A DNA stretch of 64,000 nt from Rhytidiadelphus loreus (Eukaryota > Streptophyta > Bryopsida > Hypnales > Hylocomiaceae). Under the pieces are notes generated by a model, which was not told the DNA's origin, did not search any database, and saw only the letters and a program-made list of their open reading frames with translations. Shown one piece after another: positions 32,949-45,007 of the stretch. How positions within the stretch are numbered: position 1 is the stretch's first letter; the number at the start of each line of letters is the position of its first letter. The DNA lies in the NCBI GenBank assembly GCA_947034895.1, contig OX344764.1:682001-746000 (forward strand). Reading direction: 5' to 3'. The translations under genes were made by a program, and so were the position numbers.

Positions 32949-34295
32949 GAATTTACTTAGGGTAAATTTCTGAGGATATGGTGGTGAAAGCCTAAAGTTT
33001 TGGGATAGTTGTATATAATTAGGAAGTTTACTTTTTGAGTGACACGGCCACTAGCAATTGGAAAGTGACCGGGTCCGTAATTATAGGATCTGAGATCCAT
33101 TTTTAGCGGAAGTAGTGGGAGTTTAAGTGAAAGTCAACAAGGCTAGAAAATAGTAAGGGAATGAAACGTGTTTGGCCTTGATTGGCTGGAGGGTTACTTT
33201 TAGATTAGGATTTTGTGGGAGTAGTTTAGTATTTAAATCCGGGACTTGCTTAGTCTCGGTGTGCATCTTTATCTTATTTTCTTATATTCATGAGTACCTG
33301 AGGGTTCACTCTTGGGGTGATTGAACAAATCATAGTTGTGTGTACTTGACACTTGTCCGTGTTTTGGAAGTCCAGGTTGGAAAGTGAGTATAAGTGGATA
33401 CAAAGTGTGCCCGGATGCTGAGTTTATCCGATCCAGTATTGAATTAGTGTGTGTGGGTAGAGGCAGAAGGGATCTCTAGTGTGGACTAGGAATGGACTCG
33501 GAAGAAGTACGGAGGAGGGGTACTCTCCGAAAGAAGTAAGGGTTAGCACGCCTCCATAGCGCTCGTTTCCCCTTATTGTCCCCGCTAGTTTAGACCAGAT
33601 TTAGGACTAACTCAATAGGCTGTCGTTGTAGCATTGGTTAGGAGGAATTAGATCGGCTTGCGTGACCTGCTGGACACGACTGTGTTTCCTTTCCAGTTGT
33701 GAGGACGATCTGTTTTTCATTTGTAGGATTTGAAAGTTTATTTTTGAAAGTTTGATCACATAGTGAAACTTCTGACACTTTAAAATCGGAGGGTAGGAGT
33801 TAAGCTTCCTTCCTGAATCCCAATTAGCAGATCCCTCTTCGTTCAGAGGTTAAACTCGACATGGTTACAAGTAGAGATCTGGACCGGATATGAATACTAG
33901 AGGTTAAGGTTAGATCTGTGGAAACGCGGATCCCGGTTCCGGTCTGTAAAACGTAAATACGGGAAACTACTCGAGGTATGTGAATAGAAGTGTTGGGAGA
34001 GTTACGGGGTAGTGTAAAGATGTGGGGTAGGAAGAGAGTCTGTGTGATAAACAAGTGGGTGTTAAACCGGATTAGATCCGGTCAGTGTTGTTAGATTGGG
34101 AAGATTCGGTCTAACGTGTATTAGTAATTGTTGGACTGGAGGGATCCGATCATGTTTGTCCAAGAAAACAAGGAGACCAAGGGGAAGTTCCGATCTATTG
34201 TTTTGCTTGGGGTTTTGTGTTTCGTGACCATCACTCTACCATTTTCCGGTAATTGTGAACCTAGAAATTCGATCTTCATGGGAACGATACTCGAG
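32949..34295. other. Non-coding region between two convergent family copies
   Basis: No supported gene. The sequence is rich in CCGG and CCGGAT words like 291-1005. It probably contains the 3' ends of both flanking family copies. Confidence 0.4.
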
Positions 34296-34805
34296 TCACT
34301 TTAAGGCCTCTTTTAAGAAATATTGAGCCTTAGAGAAGGATTTTTGCTTTCCTGTGCTACGACATATTGTAACCCGAGATCTCTTGTCCGAATACAAGAT
34401 CGGAAGGAGGAACTTCAACAGTCGCCTGTGTCGCTCATCCCGATAGTTCTGGATTGTGTACCCCTCCTTCGCGTGCGGTGCGTGAGAGAACTTCTGTAGG
34501 CGGTATTGGTCCGTTCGGCTCACGAAACTCTCTTTATGTTTTGGAAACCCGAATACTTGTGCCCAGACTTGCTCATTCCACTCTTCCGGATGGCCTCGCA
34601 TTGTTCGGTCTTATTGATTCGGCGCACCCTTCGAAAGCTCTCTCAACACCTCATCGCTCTGTACGTTCCACGGCTTCTGCAGAAAACCTGCACATCCAAG
34701 CACCTTCAAGTCATCTTCTAACTGCTTCAGGTGAATCGGATCTATGGAAGTTACTGTGACTATCTTTCGGGCTGCTACCGTAAACCACTGACTAACCGCC
34801 GCCAT
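34296..34805 (-). pseudogene. N-terminal fragment of the multi-copy family, third copy
   Basis: From ATG at 34805 the minus-strand frame encodes KQLEDDLKVLGCAGFLQKPW, which aligns with EELEEDLRQMGCEGFLARPW-like sequence of the copy at 1006. An in-frame TAA at 34608-34610 follows GAPNQ. The same frame then continues with PEEWNEQVWAQVF and RDERHRRLLKFLLPILY, and diverges from the family before the NTIFG block, so the copy is truncated. Confidence 0.6.
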
Positions 34806-34908
34806 CCGTCCTCACCTCTCCTATCTCCGGGACACTAACTCACCACTCTTTTTCTCTCTATGAGTTAGAAGCAGTGCAACTGAGAAAAGATGAGAAATGA
34901 GAAGGCGG

Positions 34909-34922
34909 AGGGTATATATACC
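34909..34922 (-). promoter_or_regulatory. TATA box upstream of the third family copy
   Basis: GGGTATATATACCC is a palindromic TATA element ~105 bases upstream of the ATG at 34805, well placed for a short leader. It suggests this copy once had its own promoter. Confidence 0.45.
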
Positions 34923-35380
34923 CGCCTAGGTCCATAGTTCCTTCTACCAGGAACGCAAGCTACGGAGCGGTGCAACGGATCCCTAGTCTACGCCGTAACC
35001 TATTCTCTTAATGATTGTGTTCCAGTCTCTACTCGGAAACTGAATCTGTCCAACTCGGGTGTCAACTTCCGTCATGATTCCATCCTGACTATTGATCCAT
35101 TCTAAACTGTTTGTAACTTTCTACTTAGTCCCGTTATACTATTTCTATTCTAATTTTTTGAAATTTTTCCTATTATTAACCACATCCGACATATTCTAAT
35201 CCGTCCTAGTCTATTCTGAATTCCGACAGTCTGTTGCAATGTCATCAAGAACTATTCTCTACTGAAGTGATTGTCACATGTTACAAGGCTACGTACTAGT
35301 ATGTCCATGTACACATGGAAACAATATACGAGACAATATACAACATGCCACGTGCTTGTAATTTTTGAAGGGTATATACG

Positions 35381-35847
35381 CACGGTTGCTATTATGTGAG
35401 CCTAGGATCTTGAGCCCATGAGCATAAGAGCCTAGGCTCCTAAGTATGTTATAGGCACCTTCTATAGTTATAGGATGTTTTTATTATAGGTGTTTATGTT
35501 GTAGGTATCTATGTTATAAGCACCTTCCATGGTTATAGGATGTTTTTATTATAGATGCCTGATTATATTATAGGTGTTTATGTTATAGGCACCTATATTA
35601 AAGATGTCTATGTTGGTACCTATGTTATAAGCACTTTCTATGGTTATAGGATGTTTATATTATAGATATTGAGGGTAGCTATTATGTAAGCATAGAAGTG
35701 TGAGCCTATGAGCCTAGAATACTACATTGTAGGGACCTACATTGTAGACTCAATGCTCATAAGTTCACATATTAGCACCGTTGCCTATGTGCCTAGGCTC
35801 AAGGCTCGTAGGCTCACATTTCTAGGCTCACATACTAGCACTGTTGT
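35381..35847. mobile_element. 467-bp miniature relative of the nested Mutator-like element
   Basis: It starts CACGGTTGCTATTATGTGAG and ends TAGCACTGTTGT, matching the 2343/15980 termini, including the GTGAGCC subterminal words. The flanks GTATATACG (35372-35380) and GTATATACA (35848-35856) agree in 8 of 9 bases. The interior is made of degenerate repeats of TTATAGGTGTTTATGTTATA type and codes for nothing, so it needs a transposase in trans. Confidence 0.7.
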
Positions 35848-36316
35848 GTATATACATTATTATACATATTTTACCTCCATGCACAAGTATACAATTATTA
35901 TGAGCATATCTTCTACTGCACCATTCTCTTTACGTTGTTTCATACTTGCATTCTAATATATGGGAGTAGAAATAAAAATGTACACTGGACAGTACTAAAT
36001 TGAAGGGCCAAAAGTTCCATGATTTTCATCGATATATTGTATGCAAGACAAATAGAATTACTTGACTACCTTGCAGTGCATTTCATGCCAGTTCGAGAGG
36101 GCGCTAAGAAAACAAAGCATTCTTCACAATTTTGTCGGAAATGACAATGCAGATGACAAGGGAACTGCCAAAAATTTTCCAACTAATCATCCGAACCAAG
36201 ACCTCCTAATCGACAATGTAGTTAACAAACCATTGTCAATTTCCTCTCATACACACTAGAACTTCCCTTGTAGTGGAGGGTCCCTTCAAGCCTTAGCACC
36301 CTTTTCTTGTTTATAT
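35848..36316. other. Non-coding stretch
   Basis: No gene or repeat that I can support. Confidence 0.4.
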
Positions 36317-36436
36317 CACTAGAAGAAAACTGTGTTGATGTCAACAAAACCAATCTAACATTTTTCTGCAATTTCTATTTTCCAGCGCAAAATATTAGAT
36401 TGGTTTTGTTGACATTGACACAATTTTCTTCTAGTG
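36317..36436. mobile_element. 120-bp CACTA-type miniature element, second family
   Basis: It begins CACTAGAAGAAAACTGTGTT and ends with the imperfect inverse AATTTTCTTCTAGTG. The arms of ~45 bases surround a short loop. The 3-bp duplication TAT flanks it (36314-36316, 36437-36439). Confidence 0.8.
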
Positions 36437-38340
36437 TATGGTTTTTTCTATGAGGTCTTGGTTAACAACATTCATGATTCCAAGGATTTTCATTAAGTTT
36501 CTTGGGTTGTTGGTAATTTGTTGTGATTTTGCACTAGCTCTTTGTATGGGAATTTCCAAATTTTGGAGAATTTTCCATAGAGCCTTGCCTTGCAAAACGT
36601 TGTCTAGATCACATATTGTTGTGAAAGACATTTTTCTTCTGTTTCTTTTTCTTTTCTTTCTAACCCATGGTGAAGCTTTGGCTTGGCTCTTTACTTTTAA
36701 TATACCTTCTTGTTTTTCCCTTGTTATAGCTTTTAACCCTTACATCAAAGATTTGAACCTATACATTGGATGGTTAAATCTTAAAATCAATACATTCATT
36801 GTCATTCTTAATGGCAAAGCTTTGACCCCATGCCTTTTGTAATTTTGTTATGTGATAGGATTTCATGATAAATCTTTCATTTTCTCTAGTAGTGAGATTG
36901 TCTCCCTACATAAAAAGAGCTAAGCTTGTAAGAGAATTCCTAACCTAGTTAAAATTTAGTAGCTAGTGCCCCAAAGCCTCAATTTAACTAAAATCAGTAG
37001 CTAGAGGGCCTAAGTCAAGTCAATTAAAATTCAGTAGTAAGTGGTTCAAATCCTAGTCTATTAAAATCAATAGTTATTTTAGGGCCAAATGTAGAGTCTA
37101 GGAAGTCCAAGCCACAATATAGAGTACATGTGTCAGGCGCCATGAGGACAAAGTCTAGAGCGTTGAGGCCACAAGGGCAAAATTCAAAGTCTAGGAGTGT
37201 TGAAGCCATAGAAGCAAAGTATGAGCGTTGAGGTCATATGGTAGAATTCAAAGAGGGTATATTAGAGTCTAGACAGAGTTTGAGGATGAAAAATATAAAT
37301 TATGAGTGAATGAGTGGGTGCATTGTGAGGGTAAAGTTGAATAGGTGGAGTGTTGCCACTTGCAAAAGCAAACATTAAAGGGGGCAAAGAGAGTAATTTC
37401 ATCCATTAGTGGAAGTTTGACTACCAACTAAAGAAGTTTATTTGAATCTACAATTAATAGTTGACTAGATTAGATACTAGAAGTCTTCATTAGATACTTA
37501 GTAGGTTTAATGAGGCTTATGTCACCTTTTCTATTTGATTTCCTAATCTATTAGAAAATAATTAGTTAGAATAGTAGTCAATAGTGACAATTTAGAATAT
37601 CTAAATTTAGTAGGAAGGGAATAAAGAAAAACATTGAGTGAGAGAAAGATAGGAAATTAGTTTAGGGTCCCAATTACTTTTGTAAACTTTTCCTAATTAA
37701 GCAGTACACACAAAACCACGAAAATCAATAGAGATGGAGCAAGATGGGTACTACTTAGAAATCACAATAATGATAAAAGAAGATGGAATAGTGATGTCAA
37801 CAACACTGGAGGTATGTACTTAACTTTGCCCTTTGATTATATGTAGAAATAGAAATTAGAATTAAAAGTTAAATGGTTAAGTTAGACCCTTGGGAGTCTA
37901 CTAAGTTCCCCCCCCGCCCTTGAGATGTTGCACTTCTAAATGCTCTAAAACTAATAGACCTTAATGGCATCTTAGCAAATAATGATCATATAGTTGTATT
38001 TCTTCCCTACCTTTACCTAATTACCTAATAAAAAAACTAAACTCAATGTGCAAGTCAATCTAAAAGTACTAAAATCGTAACTTATGAACTTATTTTATTA
38101 TGACAACAAAGTGTCATGGTGAAGATAATCAATTTTTAAACAATCTATAGTACAAACTACAAATACTAGTACTGTAAACATTGAAGAATGTAGTACATAC
38201 TAAGAAGAAATACTAATGAATTGAAAAAATTTAAAGTGAAACTAATTAATTCTTGAAACATATCATCATTTTTTTGAGGTTTTGCTAATTTTTTCTTATA
38301 TTTTCGCAAATAGCTTATTTACCTCAATTTCATCGATTTT
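36437..38340. other. AT-rich intergenic region upstream of phytochrome
   Basis: No supported gene. Around 36950-37210, phrases such as AAATTCAGTAGCTAG and GCAAAGTCTAGAG recur loosely, suggesting an old degenerate repeat. A short C run (CCCCCCCGCCC) lies near 37911. Confidence 0.4.
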
Positions 38341-39752
38341 GTATAAATAAAAGGTTGTATTTTTAAAATATTGGATCTTTATTTTGGTTGGACAAGCTCT
38401 GTTCTATTTATTTCCAACCCAGTGTATCCGCCCTTCATGGCTCACCTGCTTTCCCTGGCGAGCAGGCGCCTGAACTAAGTTAAGCTTACTTCAGTTGCTT
38501 GTCCCTTCTTCCTTCCTTCCTTCCTTCCTTCTTTCTCGTCCTCTTCCTCGTCCTCATCCTCCGTTGTGCTGCTTCCCTCCTCGTGCCCTGGCTTTGGTGT
38601 AACTTCCCCTCTGCACCCCGGCGTGAGTCAGACTACCCCGTATTAACATACTTACCCATTCTCATTCAATTCGGGCCCCATCCCCTCCCGTCCCCTCCTT
38701 TTCCACGCCCAGCTAGGTCCTCGTCTCGTTCTCTTCGCTTCTCGTCTCGTGCTCCTCCGGTCCCTGCTGCTCCGTCTGCTATCCTCTCCAGCCGTGGCAT
38801 CGCCGTGGCAGCCTCCTAGGCAGGGTTCGCTTCGCACTGCAGCTAACTTACTCTTCGGTTGCTGCCCCACGCTCAGCTGGCACCAGGATGCTCCCCCGCA
38901 ATCGACCGCCAAAGGGCCACCCCGGGACATAATAGACACGTCCATCAGGGCTGCGGCGGGAACGGCATCCCATCTCCACCTCTCGCGCCAAGGAAGCCAA
39001 CCTTCTGCTGCTGCTGCTGCTTCTGGGATTGCGTTTCTGCTGCTGGTGGTGTCGTTCTTGCGGAGATCGTGCTAAGGAGGTTGCACCCGCTCTTGGACAG
39101 GGGTAGGGTGGTCGGTGCTGGGTCACTGAACTCATCTCAACGCTGACGACGACGACTGGTGCTGCTGCGTGGGGTGGGAGGGTAGTGGTTTCAGAGCACG
39201 AGTGTGCGGCCATGGGAGAGTGAATGAGAGAGTGTGTGAGGAAGGGAGAGAGAAAGAGAGAGATGCTGTGGCCTGCGGGGACAGAAGATGAGGTGGGAAG
39301 ATGCCTGGGAAGCTGCAGCCTGCCACTGGGGAGCGCTCGCTAGACCCAACCGGTCTTGGGGTTTGGACAAGCTGGACAGAATCCGGGGGGCCCGAAAGCG
39401 AGAGCGAGAGCGAGCCTGGGTGGGGATTCCGCGTCACCTTTACCGTCGTCACCTAGCTCTCTGACGAGCTTGCAATCCGCTTCCTCGCTCTCCGAAATCT
39501 ACGTGGGTAGGAAATCAAAATGGTTCGTGGACGCTCCTGTTGATGGTGAGTGTGGCGTTGGATGGTTTGAGATTGAACAGGCCGTGGGCACAGGTGTGGC
39601 CCTAGTGCGCTTGCTAGGCCACGGAATTGTTTGTTTGTTCGTCTGTCTCTCTGTTTCGGAACCTTTCTCGCCCGTAGAACAGGACCACGGGATTGCGAGC
39701 GATTTTTCTTCGCTGAGTCGGAGGCTGTAACGCGCAAGTAGGAGTATGCAAG
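38341..39752 (+). promoter_or_regulatory. Putative promoter and GC-rich leader of phytochrome gene
   Basis: Composition changes sharply from AT-rich to GC-rich at ~38.4 kb. TATAAATAA at 38342 is the only good TATA candidate before the shift. A (CTTC)n stretch at ~38507-38530 and CT-rich sequence follow, as in many plant leaders. The ~1.2 kb before the start codon is GC-rich without a supported coding frame and could include a leader intron. Confidence 0.4.
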
Positions 39753-42700
39753 ATGTCGACTTCCAAGTTGGCGTACTCTTCAGGGAGTTCGGTGAAATCG
39801 AAGCACAGTGTGCGGGTGGCGCAAACCACCGCAGATGCCAAGCTGCAGGCCGTGTACGAAGAGTCGGGCGATTCCGGGGACTCCTTCGATTACTCCAAAT
39901 CCGTTCATGCGTCCAAGTCCACGGGTGAGACGGTGCCGGCGCAAGCGGTCACCGCGTACCTGCAGCGGATGCAGCGAGGGGGTCTCGTGCAGACGTTCGG
40001 ATGCATGCTGGCCGTGGAAAAGAGTAGTTTTAGGGTTGTAGCCTACAGCGAGAATGCGCCAGAGATGCTTGACTTGATGCCGCAAGCGGTCCCCAGCGTG
40101 GGGCAGCAGTTGGATGTGCTGGGCATCAGCACGGATGCGCGCAGTTTGTTTACGCCGTCCAGCGCCACCGCGCTGGAAAAGGCCGCAAGCATTGCGGATG
40201 TGACCATGCTGAACCCTATCTCCGTGAACTGTCGCAGCTCGGGCAAGCCCTTTTATGCCATTCTGCACCGCATTGATGTGGGGCTGGTGATCGATTTCGA
40301 GCCCGTGCGTCCCCATGATGCCATCGTGTCGACCGCGGGCGCGCTGCAGTCGCACCTCTTGGCCGCAAAGGCCATCTCGCGACTGCAGGCCCTGCCAGGC
40401 GGCGACATTGGCCTTCTGTGCGATACCGTTGTGGAAGAGGTGCGGGAGCTGACCGGCTACGATCGCGTCATGGCCTACAAGTTTCACGAAGATGAACATG
40501 GCGAGGTTTTGGCCGAGATTCGGCGCTCGGATTTGGAACCGTACCTGGGCTTGCATTACCCCGCCACCGACATCCCCCAGGCCTCGCGCTTCCTGTTCAT
40601 GAAGAACCGCGTGCGTATGATCGGGGACTGCTACGCCCCGCCCGTGAAAGTGATCCAGGACAAGGATTTGCGGCAGCCCGTCAGCCTGGCGGGCTCCACG
40701 TTGCGCGCGCCGCACGGCTGCCATGCGCAGTACATGGGCAACATGAATTCCATCGCGTCGTTGGTCATGGCCGTGATTGTGAATGATCCGGACGAGGAGG
40801 CCACTGCTGCGCGGGGGGGGCAGCAGCAGCGCGGGCGCAAGCTCTGGGGCTTGGTGGTGTGTCACCACACATCGCCGCGCACCGTGTCTTTCCCGTTGCG
40901 CTCGGCCTGTGAGTTTCTGATGCAGGTTTTTGGATTGCAGCTCAACATGGAAGTGGAGCTGTCGGCACAATTACGCGAGAAGCATATTTTGCGCACTCAG
41001 ACTCTGCTGTGTGACATGTTGTTACGCGATGCCCCCATTGGCATCGTGTCCCAGTCGCCCAACATTATGGATTTGGTTAAGTGTGACGGGGCCGCCCTGT
41101 ACTACGGCAAACGCTTCTGGCTCCTGGGGATCACGCCGACCGAGGCCCAGGTCAAGGAAATTGCGGACTGGCTCTTGGAATACCACAAGGATTCCACTGG
41201 GCTGAGTACGGATAGTCTGGCCGATGCCGGGTACCCTGGTGCTGGCCAGCTCGGCGATGCCGTATGTGGTATGGCCGCTGCCAAGATCACACCCAAAGAT
41301 TTTCTTTTCTGGTTCAGGTACCGACCTGCGCACCGCCTACTTTCCTGCCTTCTCTTTCTCCTCTGTGTGATCTTGTATTTGGTCGATGAATTCAATCTTC
41401 GCCTCATCCATCCGTCTCGTTTGTATTCCAGTAGCCTATGTAGTTTGTAGCAGCTGCAGGTGCCGGTCATGACGGGCATTTTGTATATGAATGAAAAGAC
41501 TATTCTCCCAGTTTGTTTTTATTGTGCATTTAATGGGACGATTCCTCGCCTCTCCTCTCACTCGCACTCGCAAGGCTGCCGTTCTCTGCTGAATTGGGTC
41601 TCATACCTGTGCACTGTTTAGGTCTCACACCGCCAAGGAGATCAAGTGGGGAGGTGCAAAGCACGATCCCGATGAGAAGGACGATGGTAGAAAAATGCAT
41701 CCCCGCTCTTCGTTCAAGGCCTTTCTGGAAGTTGTGAAGAGGAGAAGTTTACCCTGGGAGGACATAGAAATGGACGCAATTCACTCTCTTCAGCTCATTT
41801 TGAGGGGTTCCTTTCAGGATATTGACGACAGTGATACAAAAACTATGATCCACGCCCGACTGAACGACTTAAAGCTTCAAGGCATGGACGAGCTCAGTAC
41901 AGTCGCGAGCGAAATGGTTAGGTTGATAGAGACTGCTACGGCGCCTATTCTTGCCGTGGATTCAAGTGGATTTATTAATGGTTGGAACGCGAAAGTAGCT
42001 GAACTAACTGGACTTCCAGTTGGAGAAGCCATGGGTCGGTCACTGGTCAAAGATTTAATTTTAGAGGAATCCATCGAGGTTGTGGAGCGACTACTCTACC
42101 TTGCCTTACAGGGTAACAGCAACTTTCCTAAAATTGTTTATCTGTTCAACTTCAGGACGAACAAGTTGTTTGGGTTGAAGAGTTTTAAGTATGGGATCGT
42201 TTTGGTTTAGATTCAACCCCTACATATTTGGAGCTCCTTTTCTGATGTTTGTTGTGGATGGGTCATGTGCGTAGCATCGCTGCCTTCGTTAGCTGTTACC
42301 GGCAAAATGTTAGTGAGTGCGATCAATCTGTCAAACGTGGCCCTTTGATTGTGTATTCGGAAAAACAGGGACTACGCATTATGTGTTTTGTGCCCTCAGC
42401 TTCTCCAGACTTTAGTCGCATATTTGTGATTGTTATGAAATTTTTATTGTTTGACAACGTTATTTTGACTCTCTCTCAATGAAGGTATATATGTTGACGG
42501 ATACCTATGCGCATCATCTGCAGGTGATGAAGAACAGAATATTGAGATACAATTGAAGACCTACGGGCCACAGAAAGAGAAGGATGCAGTAATTCTGATA
42601 GTGAATGCATGTTCAAGCAGAGATGTAACAGACAACGTGGTTGGAGTTTGTTTCGTGGGGCAGGACGTGACGGGTCAAAAACAGGTCCTGGACAAGTTCA

Positions 42701-45007
42701 CTCGAATACAAGGGGACTATAAAGCAATTGTGCAGAATCCCAACCCTCTGATTCCTCCTATATTCGGCACTGATGAGTACGGATATTGCTCGGAGTGGAA
42801 TCCGTCAATGGAAAAACTGACTGGGTGGAAGAGGGAAGAGGTGCGTTTACGAAATATTTCGGTCAGAAATTTTGTGTAATTTTGTGTAATTTATTCGGTC
42901 AGAAATTTCGTGTAATTTTGTTTTCATTCTGCTAGTATTATGATGTTGATAACGACCTAGCTGTTGCATAAGTCAGCATATTCCAGGTTAGACCGAGTTT
43001 TTGTGATCGAACATTTTACGTTGCTCCTCACTGCTCCAGATTTTGCGAACAATGATCTAGCTGGTCAAAATGTGACTAGCTGAAAATTTTGCGGTTGATT
43101 CTGCAAGTTTTCAACTTAATTGATTTACAGTGGTTAGATGAATCTCAAGCAACTCAGCCTGTGATTGGTATTTTCTCACTTGTTTCTTTTGTAATTCAGG
43201 TGCTTGGAAAATTGCTAGTGGGTGAAATTTTTGGAATGCAACTTATGTGCTGCCGGCTGAAGGGCCAAGATGCAATGACGAAATTCATGATTGTTCTTAA
43301 TAGTGCAATGGACGGTCAAGATACAGACCGATTTCCCTTCTCTTTCTTTGATCGCCAAGGGAAATACGTGGATTCCCTGCTGACTGCCAATAAGAGAACT
43401 GATGCGGAGGGAAGCATTACTGGGGTGTTCTGCTTTTTGCACACCACTAGTGTGGAATTGTTGCAGGTAAGAGTCTTCAGACTTTCGTTTAAGAAGAGTG
43501 CATGTACATTATATCTTTGAAAATGCGATGCTACTGTTAACTTCTCAAATCCATATTATTGGTAGCTTAGGTCCAATTCACTTTCATCGTAGTTTTTTAA
43601 CGTCTTATCACTCCCGCCTCATAATTTCGGAAGTGGGAGACGTAGATTTTTCGTGACAGTTTGTGAAATCATCTCTCCTAGAGCTTGAATGAAGGGACAG
43701 GATAATGCACCTATCTGAATCGAAGATTTTGTTGCATCATTTTGTCCTACTCACTCAGGAACTTTGACTGCAGGTCATTGTTTTTGTTTCCTTTCTTCTT
43801 GTTGAAACTAACTTTTAGATCGTGTCTGCTGACAGTACCTTTGAACTCGCATGTAGTACTTTGTGGTTTCTGAGTTGACACTCCTCACTTGTTTTGTACG
43901 TAGGCATTGACAGTTCAACGGGCAACTGAAAAAGTAGCTTTTGCGAAGCTCAAGGAATTAGCTTACATTCGACAAGAGATCAAAAATCCCTTGTACGGTA
44001 TCATGTTCACACGCAATTTAATGGAAGAAACAGACTTGTCCGAGGACCAAAGGCAGTTCGTGGAAACTAGTGCTGTATGTGAACGTCAATTGCGCAAAAT
44101 ATTGGACGATATGGATCTTGAGAGCATTGAGGATGGGTTGGTTCCGAATTCTTTTCCTGTGTGTCCTGCCAGTTGTCTGTGCTTCTGTCATTTTTTTCTG
44201 TTCTATAGCCTGCTGAGAGAGCTTGCTTTCGAATTTTCTTGTTCTAAAGTACTCATGTCACATGTGTAGACCGGTTGATCAGAGTTTGGTGTTGAAGATT
44301 TCTGTTCTTATACGTCTACGCTGGATTCTGCCTGAGCAGGTACCTAGAGCTGGAAACAACTGAGTTTGAGATGGGAACAGTGATGGATGCTGTTGTCAGT
44401 CAAGGAATGACCACATCAAGAGAAAAGGGACTCCAGTTGATCCGGGAGACACCGAGGGAGATCAAGAACATGTGTTTATTTGGGGACCAAGTTCGATTAC
44501 AGCAAGTTCTTGCCGACTTTTTGTTGAATGCAGTGCGATTCACCCCATCTTCTGAAGGTTGGGTCGGGATCAAGGTGGTCCCAACAAAGAAGCGCCTGGG
44601 TGGAGGCGTTCATGTTATGCATCTAGAATTCAGGTTCGTCTTTTTCTCTACTCACTGATTTGAAAGCGTAGTTACAATTCGTTGCAGGGAGACTTTTTTG
44701 CTGAGCTGGAAATATGATCCATTGTCCCGCACTGAGTGGCCGCATTGTCCCGAATTTGAAGATGGATGGTTGTTGGGTATGCAGAGTAACCCATCCAGGA
44801 ATGGGTCTTCCAGAGGAGCTCGTGCATGAGATGTTTGACCGAGGACGAGGCATGACTCAAGAAGGCCTGGGGCTCAGTATGTGTCGTAAACTTGTAAAGC
44901 TAATGAATGGTAATGTTCAATATATTAGAGAGACAGGGAAGAGCTACTTTTTAGTTGAAGTAGAGCTGCCTTTGGCACAAAGGGATGATGCAGGCAGTGT
45001 GAGATAA
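39753..45007 (+). CDS. PHY: Phytochrome (canonical plant photoreceptor)
   Basis: Seven exons fit GT-AG rules and phase: 39753-41317, 41622-42112, 42524-42840, 43200-43466, 43904-44136, 44340-44633, 44785-45007 (3390 bases, 1129 residues, the usual length). It is a red/far-red photoreceptor that binds a linear tetrapyrrole and shuttles between cytosol and nucleus. The order is PAS, GAF, PHY, two PAS domains, then a histidine-kinase-related domain. The chromophore Cys is C323 in [19 protein letters not shown] and the PHY tongue (WFRSHTAKE, across intron 1) are intact. The phospho-acceptor His of the kinase box is replaced in [10 protein letters not shown], as usual in land plants, while [17 protein letters not shown] keeps the ATP-lid region. 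Exon 1 is GC-rich, later exons AT-richer. The start follows a stop-free ATGTCGACTTCC context matching bryophyte N-termini. Confidence 0.95.

Noticed and set aside
38499..39730. Several 90-120-codon frames on both strands before the phytochrome start
   Set aside because: High GC lowers stop frequency; products are low-complexity Ser/Pro/Arg mixtures with no domain, fitting a leader region.
39780..40970. 396-codon minus-strand frame opposite phytochrome exon 1
   Set aside because: It is the shadow of a GC-rich conserved exon; the plus strand has an unambiguous domain match.
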